Positions 50,132 to 59,739 of a stretch of 64,000 nucleotides of DNA are shown here, piece by piece. The notes beneath the pieces were generated by a model, which saw nothing but the letters and a program-made list of their open reading frames with translations, was not told the DNA's origin and searched no databases. The translations under genes and the position numbers were made by a program. The first letter of the stretch is position 1. Each line of letters opens with the position of its first letter. The DNA comes from Thermovorax subterraneus (GTDB lineage: Bacteria; Bacillota; Thermosediminibacteria; Thermosediminibacterales; Thermosediminibacteraceae), in contig JAKIHM010000007.1 of NCBI GenBank assembly GCA_021608145.1, positions 1-64,000 on the forward strand, read 5' to 3'.

Positions 50132-50938
50132 ATGGGTCAGGTAATTGTAGTTACTTCCGGGAAAGGGGGCGTGGGAAAAACCACCACGACTGCCAACATT
50201 GGGACTGGTCTTGCTCTTTTAAAGCACAGGAAGGTAGTGATGATCGACGCTGACATTGGACTTAGGAATCTGGATGTGGTTATGGGATTGGAAAACCGCA
50301 TCGTGTACGATCTGGTCGATGTGGTACAAGGTGTGTGCAGGCTGAAACAGGCTCTCATAAGGGACAAGCGCTTCGAAAACCTTTACCTTTTGCCTGCTGC
50401 TCAGACGAAGGACAAGACTGCGGTATCGCCTGAACAGATGAAAAATTTGTGTGACCAACTGAAGGAAGAATTCGATTATGTTTTGGTGGATTGTCCTGCA
50501 GGTATCGAGCAAGGTTTTAAAAATGCAATAGCCGGGGCGGAGAAAGCTATTATTGTTACGACGCCGGAAGTCTCTGCAGTTCGCGATGCCGACAGAGTTA
50601 TAGGACTTCTTGAAGCCGCAGGTTTTGAAGAACCTCAGTTGATAATTAACCGCATAAGGCCAGATATGGTAAAACGCGGCGACATGATGGATATTGACGA
50701 CATAATAGATATACTCGCCATCGACCTTTTGGGAGTAATTCCCGAAGACGAGAGGATAGTAATTTCTACCAACAGGGGTGAGCCAGCAGTGGCTGACGAA
50801 AGTTCGAAAGCTGGGCAAGCCTATAGGAATGTAACCCGCAGGTTAGAGGGGGAAAATGTACCCCTGATGTCGTTAGATGTAGAGCCCACTTTGATGGAAA
50901 AAATTAAAATGCTTTTTGGCCTTAGGGCAAGAAGATAA
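50132..50938 (+). CDS. minD: Septum site-determining ATPase MinD
   Basis: MinD is the membrane-binding ATPase that recruits MinC. The deviant Walker A is VTSGKGGVGKTTTTANIG, Walker B is VLVDCPAGIEQG, and the switch region is MIDADIGLRNLDVVMG. The C-terminal amphipathic tail (MEKIKMLFGLRARR) is the membrane anchor. AGGAGGGGAAG precedes ATG 50132. 268 residues, normal. Confidence 0.98.
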   Translation: MGQVIVVTSGKGGVGKTTTTANIGTGLALLKHRKVVMIDADIGLRNLDVVMGLENRIVYDLVDVVQGVCRLKQALIRDKRFENLYLLPAAQTKDKTAVSPEQMKNLCDQLKEEFDYVLVDCPAGIEQGFKNAIAGAEKAIIVTTPEVSAVRDADRVIGLLEAAGFEEPQLIINRIRPDMVKRGDMMDIDDIIDILAIDLLGVIPEDERIVISTNRGEPAVADESSKAGQAYRNVTRRLEGENVPLMSLDVEPTLMEKIKMLFGLRARR

Positions 50939-50953
50939 AGGGGGGCATGAGCG

Positions 50954-51235
50954 ATGGATTTTCTTAGACTTTTTAGTAGGGATGATGTATCAAGCAAAGA
51001 TATAGCAAAAGAAAGATTAAGACTCATCCTGGTGCACGATAGGGCCAACGTTTCACCGCAATTCCTAGAAATGATAAAGAGCCAGATCATCAACATTATT
51101 TCAGACTACGTCGATATAGAAGAAGAAGGGCTGGAGGTTAAGCTTACGAGAATGAAAAAGGATGAGGATGCGACCGTGCCCGCTTTGGTTGCCAACATAC
51201 CCATAAAGAGGATAAAACACGTTGCCCGTGCTTGA
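50954..51235 (+). CDS. minE: Cell division topological specificity factor MinE
   Basis: MinE stimulates MinD ATPase and drives its relocalisation. The 93-residue protein starts MDFLRLFSRDD (membrane-targeting helix), then AKERLRLILVHDRANVSPQF (anti-MinCD helix/strand) and IINIISDYVDIEEEGLEVKL (dimer domain). Presence of MinE rather than DivIVA-only control is typical of Clostridia. It is 15 bases after minD. Confidence 0.95.
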   Translation: MDFLRLFSRDDVSSKDIAKERLRLILVHDRANVSPQFLEMIKSQIINIISDYVDIEEEGLEVKLTRMKKDEDATVPALVANIPIKRIKHVARA

Positions 51236-51258
51236 AAAAGGAGGAAATCTTTTTGTAA

Positions 51259-53022
51259 ATGAGTGGAGAAGTTTTTGCCCTCGATATAGGGACGAGGACC
51301 ATAGTGGGGGTTGTTTTGTGCAAAAGCGGGAGAGAATTTTCAATAAAGGACTACGAAGTTTTGGAGCACGAAACGAGAGCGATGTACGACGGACAGGTGC
51401 ATGACGTGGAACTTGTGGCCGATGGCGTTCGGCGGTTAAAAGAATCGCTAGAGAGCAGGTTGGGTTACGAATTGAAAAAGGCGGCGGTGGCTGCAGCCGG
51501 GAGGAGTTTAGTTACGATAGAGACCAGGGTTGAAAAACGGCTCTCACCTTATAGAGAAATAGAACGAGACGATATACGAAATCTTACGGTTGAGGCTTTG
51601 GAAAAGGCCATTGAAGCAATCTCAGGGAAAAGCGCAAAAGAAGGATTTATTGAGTATCATTGCGTTGGGTACAGCGTGGTCAGATGGTACCTGGAAGGTA
51701 ATCCGATAGAAAATCTGCTGGGCCAGAAAGGGAGGAGTGCCACTGTAGATATTGTTGCGACTTTTCTCCCGCGTTCGGTGGTTGAAGGCCTAATTTCTGT
51801 TTTAAAAAGATGTGACTTAGAATTGGAAAGCATTACTTTGGAACCCATTGCTGCAAGTTGTATCGCAGTTCCTCCCAGCATGAGGAAACTCAATATCGCC
51901 CTGGTTGACATAGGTGCGGGCACCTCAGACATAGCAATTTCGAAGGATGGGAGCATCTTTGCTTATGGGATGGTTCCAACAGCTGGAGATGAAATAACGG
52001 AAAAAATATGCGAGGCATTTCTTTTGGACTTTCAGGAAGGTGAAAGGATAAAAAGGCAGCTATTAAACAGCACCTTCTTAGAATTTACGGATGTTTTGGG
52101 GATTGAAAGACAAGTAGAGACAAGGGAAGTAATGGAAGCTATAAAAGAGGCGGTTTGGGACCTATCGGCCAAAATAGCCGGGAAGATTTTAGAGCTAAAC
52201 GGGAAACCCCCGGCGGCGGTAATCTGCATAGGAGGAGGGAGTTTGCTGCCGGGGCTTCCTGAAGCTATTGCGGCAAATCTGGAGATTCCAAAGGAAAGAG
52301 TAGGGGTCAAAAACTTAGAGTCCATAAACTTTATCAAAGGTGGCAAGGCAGGCTTATCTGGGCCCTTTGCCATAACGCCTGTGGGTATAGGTGTCAATGC
52401 GATAGAAGGGACAACCCTTTCCTTTATCAGGGTTTGGGTAAACGGCGAAATGGTGCATGTGCTGGGGAAAGACGAACCCACTATTTTTCAAGTTTTAGTG
52501 CAGGCAGGATATCCTTCTTCAAGAATTTTAGGCCTCCCAGGTCCTGCTCTAACTTTTGAACTCAACGGAAAATTGAAGGTAGTGCCGGGAAAACTTGGGG
52601 TACCTGCGGTGATTACAGTGGATGGGCGTCCAGTGAGCCTCGATGATCGTGTAAAAGACGGTGCGAGAATACAAATCGAAGAAGCAAAGCCCGGGGCACC
52701 AGGCAGGGCTTGGATTAGGGATTTTATAAAAGATGAGGACAAGGTCTTTATATTCGTCAATGGCAGAAAAATTTCAGTGGAACCGCATGCGTTCATCAAT
52801 GGCAAGAGTGCCAGTTACGATGATGAGATACCCCCCGATTCGTCGGTGGAGATAAAAAAGCCCGACCTCATCGTGAACGATATTTTTAATATAATAGACT
52901 TTGATTTAGACGGATTCAGGGGATACCTGGACATAAAGGTAAACGGCATGCCGGCAACTTTGACTACTGCTCTTGAAAACGGGGATTCGGTGGAGCTTTC
53001 TTGGAAAAATATACATGGCTAA
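51259..53022 (+). CDS. FtsA-related actin-fold protein with long C-terminal extension
   Basis: Residues 1-388 resemble FtsA: EVFALDIGTRTIVGVVL, an SHS2-like insert (~80-180), VDIGAGTSDIAI and CIGGGSLLPGLPEAIA. Residues ~389-587 add a beta-rich extension not present in standard FtsA (about 420 residues). It seems to contain three ubiquitin-like/beta-grasp-type repeats: VWVNGEMVHVLGKDEP, IFVNGRKISVEPHAF and IKVNGMPATLTTALENGD, each a VNG-containing strand pair. The FtsA membrane helix is not evident at the C-terminus. ATG 51259 has an AAGGAGGA SD at 13 bases. It probably joins division or wall machinery, given minCDE and rodA neighbours. Confidence 0.82.
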   Translation: MSGEVFALDIGTRTIVGVVLCKSGREFSIKDYEVLEHETRAMYDGQVHDVELVADGVRRLKESLESRLGYELKKAAVAAAGRSLVTIETRVEKRLSPYREIERDDIRNLTVEALEKAIEAISGKSAKEGFIEYHCVGYSVVRWYLEGNPIENLLGQKGRSATVDIVATFLPRSVVEGLISVLKRCDLELESITLEPIAASCIAVPPSMRKLNIALVDIGAGTSDIAISKDGSIFAYGMVPTAGDEITEKICEAFLLDFQEGERIKRQLLNSTFLEFTDVLGIERQVETREVMEAIKEAVWDLSAKIAGKILELNGKPPAAVICIGGGSLLPGLPEAIAANLEIPKERVGVKNLESINFIKGGKAGLSGPFAITPVGIGVNAIEGTTLSFIRVWVNGEMVHVLGKDEPTIFQVLVQAGYPSSRILGLPGPALTFELNGKLKVVPGKLGVPAVITVDGRPVSLDDRVKDGARIQIEEAKPGAPGRAWIRDFIKDEDKVFIFVNGRKISVEPHAFINGKSASYDDEIPPDSSVEIKKPDLIVNDIFNIIDFDLDGFRGYLDIKVNGMPATLTTALENGDSVELSWKNIHG

Positions 53023-53039
53023 CCGGATGGCAGATGGCT

Positions 53040-53068
53040 TTCAAGGGTGGTTTAAGATATGGTATAAT
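53040..53068 (+). promoter_or_regulatory. Possible rodA promoter with extended -10
   Basis: TGGTATAAT (53060-53068) is an extended -10. The matching -35 position (53040-53045) holds TTCAAG, a weak element. The start would be 25 bases before rodA. Confidence 0.45.
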
Positions 53069-53098
53069 GGATAATGGATTCTCTGGGGGAGGCTCGCT

Positions 53099-54193
53099 AT
53101 GGATCCGAGGCTTTTAAAAAATCTGGACTACAGGATTATAGTAGTAATAACGATGCTGGCAGCACTCAGCATATTGACAATCAGCAGCGCCACCCATGTA
53201 ACTGCCCCCGGGGGAAGTTTCCATTATACCAAAATGCAATTTTTATGGTTTCTCCTGGGACTTGGGGCGATGGCGTTTTGCATAGTGGTGGATTACCATA
53301 CTGTCGCAATGCTTTCAAATGTTATATATGTGGTAAATTTATTATTGCTCGTTATAGTGCTGTTTCTGGGAAGAACGACGATGGGCGCTCAGCGGTGGAT
53401 AGACATAGGTCCTTTTGGCTTTCAACCTTCCGAATTTAGCAAGCTTGCGGTTATAATTACTTTGGCAAATTTTTTGGATAAAAAGAAAGTCGTCGGTTTG
53501 AAGGATTTACTTCAAATATTCATTCACGTAGGGATACCGATGTTGCTCATAGTAAAACAGCCAGACCTGGGGACATCTCTAGTATTGATAGCAATAATGT
53601 TCGGCATGATATTTGTTGCAGGGGTCAGCACCAAGCTCATTTTGGGAACTGTAGCGGCAGGAGTGGCTGCATTTCCGGTATTGTGGCATTTTCTGCACGA
53701 TTACCAGAGGATGAGGCTTTTGATTTTTATAAATCCAAATCTGGACCCTTTGGGTTTTGGATACCACGTGATTCAGTCAAAAATAGCCATTGGTTCCGGG
53801 AGGTTTTTGGGAAAAGGTCTTTTCAAAGGGACTCAGAACCAGCTGGATTTTATACCTGAGCAGCAGACTGACTTTATTTTTGCCGTGCTGGCAGAAGAAC
53901 TAGGATTTGTCGGTGGGATGTTTCTTTTATCTTTATTTTTCACCTTGGTATATCTCACAATAAGAATAGCTTTCAAATCCCGCGACAAACTTGGAACTTA
54001 TATGGCTGCTGGTGTAGCAACAATGTGGATATTTCAGATATTGGTAAACGTAGGCATGACGATGGGGCTTATGCCCGTCACAGGGATACCTCTTCCGTTC
54101 ATGAGTTATGGCGGGAGTTCGTTTTTGATGAACATGATGGCTGTGGGCCTTGTACTGGGAATAGGGATGCGAAGACAGAAGATCCTTTTTTAA
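53099..54193 (+). CDS. rodA: Peptidoglycan glycosyltransferase RodA (SEDS family)
   Basis: RodA polymerises glycan strands with PBP2. The 364-residue protein has about ten helices and the SEDS motifs GAQRWIDIGPFGFQPSEF, ILVKQPDLGTSLVL-type KQPDLGTS, ENYL-like DFIFAVLAEELGFVG, and TGIPLPFMSYGGSS near the end. ATG 53099 follows a GGGGGAGG SD. The length matches RodA rather than longer FtsW forms, and the partner mrdA is encoded 4 kb upstream. Confidence 0.93.
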   Translation: MDPRLLKNLDYRIIVVITMLAALSILTISSATHVTAPGGSFHYTKMQFLWFLLGLGAMAFCIVVDYHTVAMLSNVIYVVNLLLLVIVLFLGRTTMGAQRWIDIGPFGFQPSEFSKLAVIITLANFLDKKKVVGLKDLLQIFIHVGIPMLLIVKQPDLGTSLVLIAIMFGMIFVAGVSTKLILGTVAAGVAAFPVLWHFLHDYQRMRLLIFINPNLDPLGFGYHVIQSKIAIGSGRFLGKGLFKGTQNQLDFIPEQQTDFIFAVLAEELGFVGGMFLLSLFFTLVYLTIRIAFKSRDKLGTYMAAGVATMWIFQILVNVGMTMGLMPVTGIPLPFMSYGGSSFLMNMMAVGLVLGIGMRRQKILF

Positions 54194-54225
54194 AGGCCGG
54201 GGAAATTTTTCCTTGGCCTTTTGTC
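54192..54225 (+). terminator. Terminator after rodA
   Basis: AAAGGCCGGGGAA (54192-54204) pairs with TTCCTTGGCCTTT (54209-54221), two G-U pairs, followed by TGTCTTTG. It overlaps the rodA stop. Confidence 0.75.
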
Positions 54226-54293
54226 TTTGTTGTAATAAACGGGCTTAGCTCGCCATAGATATATATATCGAGATTTAAGCTGGAGGGGGAACC

Positions 54294-54995
54294 ATGTGGT
54301 GGCACAGAGAACGTGATCCGTATGCCCAATATTATGAGAATTCAGAAGAAATGAGCATAAAGCGTTTTGTGAACCTCCAAAAGGTTCTAATTGCCTTTGC
54401 TATATTATGTGTTATGCTTTTTTTAAAAAAAATTAATTTGCCACCAGCCTCCGCAATAATTACAAGGGTCCGTAGTGCTGTAACTTATGAAGTGAACCCG
54501 GCAGAAATTTTAGAAAAGATAAAATACCAGAAATTTATAAGGGATATACCCGCCTTGAAAAGTATTTTTGGGGAGGAGACTTCTTCTTTGCCTTCGAGAG
54601 GATTTATTGCCCCTCTGAATGGGAAGGTTACTTCGGGCTTTGGGCAAAGATTTCATCCCCTCCTGAAAGTAGAACGAATGCACAATGGAATTGACATAGA
54701 GCAGCTCGAGGGAACACCTGTCAAAGCTGCGTCAAGCGGAATGGTGATACAGGCGGCGCAAGACCCGGAGCTAGGTCGGCTGATAAAGATAAAGCACGAA
54801 GGGGACGTGGTGACGGTATATGCCCATCTTAAAGATGTCTACGTAAAGACTGGAGACAGAGTGACTCAGGGGGAAGTAATAGGAACGGTCGGTAAAACTG
54901 GACTTGCCGAAAATCCTCACCTTCACTTTGAAATCTGGGAAAAAGGAGAGGCACAGGACCCGGAAAAGTGGCTGGAAATTTCCGCAAAGCCTTAG
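54294..54995 (+). CDS. spoIVFA: Stage IV sporulation protein FA-like M23 peptidase
   Basis: SpoIVFA holds the SpoIVFB protease inactive until the forespore signals. The 233-residue protein has a basic N-terminus, one membrane helix (VLIAFAILCVMLFLKKINLP), and a C-terminal M23 (LytM) domain with MHNGIDIEQLEGTPVKAASS, VYAHLKDV and NPHLHFEIW. AGGGGGAACC precedes ATG 54294. The adjacent spoIVFB-like gene begins 11 bases after its stop, which identifies the pair better than the domain does alone. Confidence 0.87.
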   Translation: MWWHRERDPYAQYYENSEEMSIKRFVNLQKVLIAFAILCVMLFLKKINLPPASAIITRVRSAVTYEVNPAEILEKIKYQKFIRDIPALKSIFGEETSSLPSRGFIAPLNGKVTSGFGQRFHPLLKVERMHNGIDIEQLEGTPVKAASSGMVIQAAQDPELGRLIKIKHEGDVVTVYAHLKDVYVKTGDRVTQGEVIGTVGKTGLAENPHLHFEIWEKGEAQDPEKWLEISAKP

Positions 54996-55006
54996 GGGGA
55001 TACACA

Positions 55007-55873
55007 ATGTTTTTTTTAATCGGCAAAGTGAAGGTAAGACTTCATTTTTTGTTTATCGCGATAGTGGCTGCTGGCCTTTTTGGAGGGGCATACAAAGAGA
55101 TAATAGCTGCTGTGTTGGCAATACTGGTTCACGAGATTTCGCACGTTTTGGCAGCGCGGATGCTTGATATAAAAGTGGACGAACTGGAACTATTGCCTTT
55201 TGGTGGCAGGATAAATATTAAAAGGTTTTACCAATATTCCCGCGAAGGCGAGGTACTCGTTTTGCTCGCAGGGCCTGTTGGAAACTTGCTCCTGGCCGCT
55301 GTTTTCATGTCCCTAGCTTATAATAGACTTATACCTTATGGCATTATGTATTTTTTTCTAAGATACCAGCTTATTTTAGGACTTTTCAATATGTTGCCGG
55401 CCCTACCTCTAGATGGAGGAAAGATATTCATGTTATGGCTAAGCCAAACCGTGAGTTTTATAAAAGCGGTGCGCATAGCGGCCAGGGTGGGGAAGGTTTT
55501 GGCGTTTTTTTTATTTGCTTTATTTTTGGTTATGGCTGCAAACTCTAATTTAAGTCCGGCGCTTGTGGTGACGGGAATTTTTCTTTTCTGGGCAGCCAGC
55601 GATGAGGAAAGACATGCTCCCCTTATGTTTATGAGTTATATGGCGCATAAAAAAGAAAACCTAATTGAAAAAGGGGTATTACCTGTTCAGTCTATCGTAG
55701 CCTTTGTCAAAGTGCCAGTAAAACAGGTTATCTTTCGTCTAAACCCCCAGAATTTTTACCTCATCTACATTGTAGACAATAACAACAGATTAAAAAAATG
55801 CTTGACCGAAACGGAAATTTTTGACACTATTATAGAAAAAGGATTGGATATAAAGGTGGAAGACCTGTTATAA
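55007..55873 (+). CDS. spoIVFB: Stage IV sporulation protein FB-like site-2 protease (M50)
   Basis: SpoIVFB cleaves pro-SigK inside the membrane. The 288-residue protein has the zinc motif LVHEISHVLAARML and the third ligand region NMLPALPLDGGKIFM, within about six helices. The last ~90 residues form a CBS-like domain (VLPVQSIVAFVKVP...NFYLIYIVDNNNRL), as in B. subtilis SpoIVFB. AGGGGGA precedes ATG 55007; the longer frame overlaps spoIVFA and is not used. Confidence 0.92.
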   Translation: MFFLIGKVKVRLHFLFIAIVAAGLFGGAYKEIIAAVLAILVHEISHVLAARMLDIKVDELELLPFGGRINIKRFYQYSREGEVLVLLAGPVGNLLLAAVFMSLAYNRLIPYGIMYFFLRYQLILGLFNMLPALPLDGGKIFMLWLSQTVSFIKAVRIAARVGKVLAFFLFALFLVMAANSNLSPALVVTGIFLFWAASDEERHAPLMFMSYMAHKKENLIEKGVLPVQSIVAFVKVPVKQVIFRLNPQNFYLIYIVDNNNRLKKCLTETEIFDTIIEKGLDIKVEDLL

Positions 55874-55909
55874 TATAAAAGGCACAAAGCGACGAGGAGG
55901 AATAAGACT

Positions 55910-57772
55910 TTGGAGATAGAAAATATAAATATTCTCGATGAAATTCTGCCAAAAGTTTCAAAACCGATGAGGTACGTAGGTAATGAGTTAAACAGCGTCA
56001 AAAAGGATAAAAACGATATCAAGGTCCATATCGCACTGGCATTTCCAGACGTATACGAGGTAGGTATGTCCCATCTGGGACTCAGGATTTTGTACCACCT
56101 ACTGAATGAACGAGAGGATGTCTATGCAGAGAGGGTATTTGCGCCGTGGATTGACATGGAGGATATACTGAGACAAAAGAAAATTCCTCTATTTAGCCTC
56201 GAAAGCAAGACCCCCCTTTCTGAATTTGACATGATCGGTTTTTCGTTGCAATACGAGATGAGTTACAGCAACGTATTGAATATGTTGGAGCTTTCGGGAG
56301 TCCCTATTTTTTCATCAGAGCGCAAGGAAAACGACCCTATAGTGATTGCCGGAGGTCCCTGTGCTTACAATCCGGAGCCCCTTGCTGAAATTATCGACCT
56401 TTTTGTAATAGGAGAAGCCGAAGAGTCAATTTTGGAATTGGTGGACCTTTATATAGATTGGAAAGAATGCTCGGCTAAAAGGAGTGAGTTTTTGGAGGGG
56501 GCTACCCAAATTCCCGGAATTTACGTTCCGTCCCTTTACCGGGTGACGTACCACGAAGACGGAACAGTGAGGGAAATCTTACCCAGAAAAGAGGGTGTTC
56601 CAGAAAGGGTGAAAAAACGCTTTATTGAGGACCTCGATAAGGTATATTATCCCACGAAACTGATTGTCCCTTATACGGACATCGTCCACGACAGGGCGGT
56701 GCTGGAGATTTTCAGAGGATGCACCAGGGGTTGCCGCTTTTGCCAGGCGGGGATGATATACAGGCCCGTTAGGGAAAAATCGGCGGAAAAATTGGCGGAC
56801 ATTGCCCGGAAAATGATAGATGCTACTGGTTATGAAGAAATTTCGTTAGCTTCGCTTAGCACCAGCGATTACTCGGATTTGAAAAGGCTGGTAGAAATAT
56901 TAACAGCCGAGTTCAAAGACCAGAGGGTAGGCATTTCGCTGCCGTCGCTTCGCATCGATTCGTTTACGCTGGAGTTGGCCCGCAGGATAATGGAGATTAA
57001 AAAAAGCGGGCTTACCTTTGCTCCCGAAGCCGGTACCCAGAGACTTAGAGACGTCATTAACAAGGGCGTTACGGAAGAGGACTTGCTGAACTCAGTGAGG
57101 GGAGCTTTTGAGGCCGGCTGGAACTCGGTTAAACTTTATTTCATGATAGGACTTCCGACGGAAACTTACGAGGATTTAGAAGGGATTGTAGACCTTGCTC
57201 ATAAAGTGGTGGATGTTTACCGCGAGGTAAAAGGGAAGAGCAAAGGACTCAGGGTTACCGTGAGCACCTCTACTTTTGTGCCTAAGCCCTTTACTCCATT
57301 TCAGTGGGAGGCACAAATTACTTTAGAAGAGATAAACGAACGCCAGAAATTTTTAAAGAAAAAGCTCAAGAACCCCCATATAATTTACAACTGGCACGAC
57401 GGCCGATTGAGTTTCCTAGAGGCGGTTTTTTCAAGGGGAGACCGGCGGCTGAATTTAGTGCTCAAAAAAGCCCGTGAAAAGGGGTGCAGGTTTGACGGGT
57501 GGAGCGACATTTTTGATTTTTCAAAGTGGATGGAGGCTTTCAGCGAAGCGGGGTTAGACCCCGGATTTTACGCCAATAGGCCGCGCCTTGAAGGGGAATT
57601 TTTCCCCTGGGAGGTCATAGATCCGGGAATAGATAGACACTTCCTTTTGAGGGAGCTGAAGAAAGCGAAAATGGCACAGCCGACCCCCGACTGTCGCGTC
57701 AGTAGGTGCCAAGGGTGCGGGATAATCAAAATAAAAGGCGGGATTCGATGTGAAGTTAAGAATGAGGATTAG
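55910..57772 (+). CDS. TIGR03960-type B12-binding/radical SAM protein
   Basis: The 620-residue protein has an N-terminal B12-binding-like domain (VYEVGMSHLGLRILYHLLNE, GGPCAYNPEPLAEIIDLFV) and a radical SAM core with FRGCTRGCRFCQAGMIYRPV (CxxxCxxC). A C-terminal Cys cluster (DCRVSRCQGCG) may hold another metal site. The function is unknown; in Firmicutes it almost always precedes a DUF2344 gene and rng, suggesting RNA or ribosome-linked chemistry, which is inference. TTG 55910 follows GAGGAGG. It overlaps the next gene by 23 bases. Confidence 0.9.
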   Translation: MEIENINILDEILPKVSKPMRYVGNELNSVKKDKNDIKVHIALAFPDVYEVGMSHLGLRILYHLLNEREDVYAERVFAPWIDMEDILRQKKIPLFSLESKTPLSEFDMIGFSLQYEMSYSNVLNMLELSGVPIFSSERKENDPIVIAGGPCAYNPEPLAEIIDLFVIGEAEESILELVDLYIDWKECSAKRSEFLEGATQIPGIYVPSLYRVTYHEDGTVREILPRKEGVPERVKKRFIEDLDKVYYPTKLIVPYTDIVHDRAVLEIFRGCTRGCRFCQAGMIYRPVREKSAEKLADIARKMIDATGYEEISLASLSTSDYSDLKRLVEILTAEFKDQRVGISLPSLRIDSFTLELARRIMEIKKSGLTFAPEAGTQRLRDVINKGVTEEDLLNSVRGAFEAGWNSVKLYFMIGLPTETYEDLEGIVDLAHKVVDVYREVKGKSKGLRVTVSTSTFVPKPFTPFQWEAQITLEEINERQKFLKKKLKNPHIIYNWHDGRLSFLEAVFSRGDRRLNLVLKKAREKGCRFDGWSDIFDFSKWMEAFSEAGLDPGFYANRPRLEGEFFPWEVIDPGIDRHFLLRELKKAKMAQPTPDCRVSRCQGCGIIKIKGGIRCEVKNED

Positions 57773-58421
57773 AAAAGGCCGGGAGGTAAAATTTATATCC
57801 CAGCTCGATATGATGAGGGCCTTGGAGCGGGCCATGAGAAGAGCCAGGCTCCCCGTAAAATTTACGGAGGGCTTTAACCCCCGGCCTAAAATGAGTTTTA
57901 CCCCGGCCATACCGGTCGGGATTACCAGCGATGCGGAATACGTGGACGTGGAATTCACGAGAGAACTTGCTTTGGAAGAAATTTATGACAGCTTGAACTC
58001 AACACTGCCACCCGGCATTGCCCTGTTAAAAGTGGGAGATGCCGAAGGCAAACTGCCCCTTTCATCGGTTAACAGGGCGCTTTATACGGTCGTTGTAGGC
58101 CTGGGAGGTGCTTCGAGAGAAGCACTGGAAGAGGCAATCGGAAAAATCCTTTCTTCAACCGAAATAAAAATGGTCAAAAAATCTAAAGGAAAAGAGAAAG
58201 AGGTGAATATCGCCTCAGGAATTTACGGGATAAAAATAAACACCGCTGAAAACGACAGGTTTACGCTCAAGATGGAACTTGCCGCCGGGCAGGATGCAAG
58301 CGTAACTCCGTTTATGGTGGTTGATGCGTTGAGGGAGTACCTCCCTTCTCTTAATGTGCTGGGCGTTAATAAGGATGAGCTGTTTGTTTTCGACAGAGGC
58401 AGGAAAATTCTTCCTCTTTAG
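57750..58421 (+). CDS. DUF2344 / TIGR03936 family protein
   Basis: This 223-residue protein starts with the family signature MRIRKGREVKFISQLDMMRA and FTEGFNPRPKMSFTPAIPVG. It is the obligate neighbour of the TIGR03960 radical SAM protein, and the two occur fused in some genomes, so it probably acts in the same reaction. GTG 57750 lies inside the preceding gene. rng follows after 18 bases. Function unknown. Confidence 0.9.
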   Translation: MKLRMRIRKGREVKFISQLDMMRALERAMRRARLPVKFTEGFNPRPKMSFTPAIPVGITSDAEYVDVEFTRELALEEIYDSLNSTLPPGIALLKVGDAEGKLPLSSVNRALYTVVVGLGGASREALEEAIGKILSSTEIKMVKKSKGKEKEVNIASGIYGIKINTAENDRFTLKMELAAGQDASVTPFMVVDALREYLPSLNVLGVNKDELFVFDRGRKILPL

Positions 58422-58439
58422 GTTCCGCAAGGGAGATGA

Positions 58440-59717
58440 ATGTCCATGAAAAAAGAGATAGTTGCTGATGTGGGCAAAGATGAGGTGATGGTGGGGATTT
58501 TAGAGGATGGAAAACTGGTGGAGTTTTTTGTAGAACGGAAAATAAGCGGTAGCATAGCCGGAAATATATACAAGGGAAAAGTGGCTAACGTCCTTCCGGG
58601 TATGCAGGCTGCTTTTGTGGACATAGGCCTGGAAAAGAATGCCTTTTTATATGTGGACGATGTTAATCTGGAATCGCTGGGAAATCTTGATGAACGGTCG
58701 GAATGGAATGTAGAAAAACCTTCTATACAGGATATATTAAAGCCGGGGCAGGAAATACTAGTGCAGGTAGTGAAAGAGCCCATTGGTTCGAAAGGGGCCA
58801 GGGTCTCAACAAATATAACTCTGGCAGGTCGGTACCTTGTACTTATGCCCAGGCTAGATCATGTAGGAATATCGAGGAGGATAGAAAAAGAGGAGGAAAG
58901 AGCACGCTTAAAAGCTTTGGCAGAGGAATTGCGCCCTTGTCGAATGGGTATTATTGTGAGAACGGCTGCTGAGAACAGGGGAGAAGACGAAATAAAGGCT
59001 GAGATGGATTATTTGAAAAATTTATGGGAAGAGATTCAGGAGAAAGGGCAAACTTCCTGGGCTCCTAGACTGATTTACAAGGACATGGACCTAATAGAGA
59101 GGATAGTGAGGGATGTATTCACGCCTGAGGTGACGTGTTTTTACATCAATACAAAAGAAGCTTTTGAAAGGGTAGTCGATGTTGTATCGGCAATTGCTCC
59201 AGGTTTGGAAGACAGAGTAAGCTTGTATACCGGCGAAAAAAATATCTTTCAATGTTTCGATATAGCACCGGAAATCGAAAAGGCCCTGCAGCGCAAGGTG
59301 TGGCTTAAATCGGGTGGTTATATCGTTATAGATAAGACCGAAGCACTGACAGCAATAGATGTTAATACGGGCAAATTCACAGGCAATAAGGACCTGGAGG
59401 ATACCGTTTTGAAGACCAACTTAGAAGCTGCAAAGGAAATAGCAAGGCAGATAAGGTTGCGGGATATAGGGGGGATTATAATTATAGATTTCATAGATAT
59501 GAGTTCGCAGGAACATAGAAAAATGGTCCTCGATGCCCTTGAGATGGAACTCAAAAAAGACAGGACAAGGACCCATATTCTTGGGATAACTTCTCTAGGC
59601 CTAGTGGAGATGACGAGGAAAAAAGTAAGGCAAAGTCTTGACGAAATTTTAGAAAAGGTATGTCCTTATTGTGAGGGCAAGGGTAAGTTACGAATTTTGA
59701 ATAACTTATGGACGTAG
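58440..59717 (+). CDS. rng: Ribonuclease E/G
   Basis: RNase E/G cleaves single-stranded AU-rich RNA and matures 5' ends. The 425-residue protein shows an S1 domain (KGKVANVLPGMQAAFVDIGL), a 5' sensor/RNase H-like region, the catalytic Asp segment KTEALTAIDVNTGKFTG with IIIDFIDM, and the zinc link CPYCEGKG at the end. It is the RNase G-like short form. ATG 58440 or 58446 is the start. A terminator follows directly. Confidence 0.95.
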   Translation: MSMKKEIVADVGKDEVMVGILEDGKLVEFFVERKISGSIAGNIYKGKVANVLPGMQAAFVDIGLEKNAFLYVDDVNLESLGNLDERSEWNVEKPSIQDILKPGQEILVQVVKEPIGSKGARVSTNITLAGRYLVLMPRLDHVGISRRIEKEEERARLKALAEELRPCRMGIIVRTAAENRGEDEIKAEMDYLKNLWEEIQEKGQTSWAPRLIYKDMDLIERIVRDVFTPEVTCFYINTKEAFERVVDVVSAIAPGLEDRVSLYTGEKNIFQCFDIAPEIEKALQRKVWLKSGGYIVIDKTEALTAIDVNTGKFTGNKDLEDTVLKTNLEAAKEIARQIRLRDIGGIIIIDFIDMSSQEHRKMVLDALEMELKKDRTRTHILGITSLGLVEMTRKKVRQSLDEILEKVCPYCEGKGKLRILNNLWT

Positions 59718-59718
59718 A

Positions 59719-59739
59719 GCCGTGCGAGAGCACGGCTTT
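59719..59739 (+). terminator. Terminator of rng
   Basis: AGCCGTGC (59719-59726) pairs with GCACGGCT (59731-59738) over a GAGA tetraloop, with a modest T-rich tail. Confidence 0.7.
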
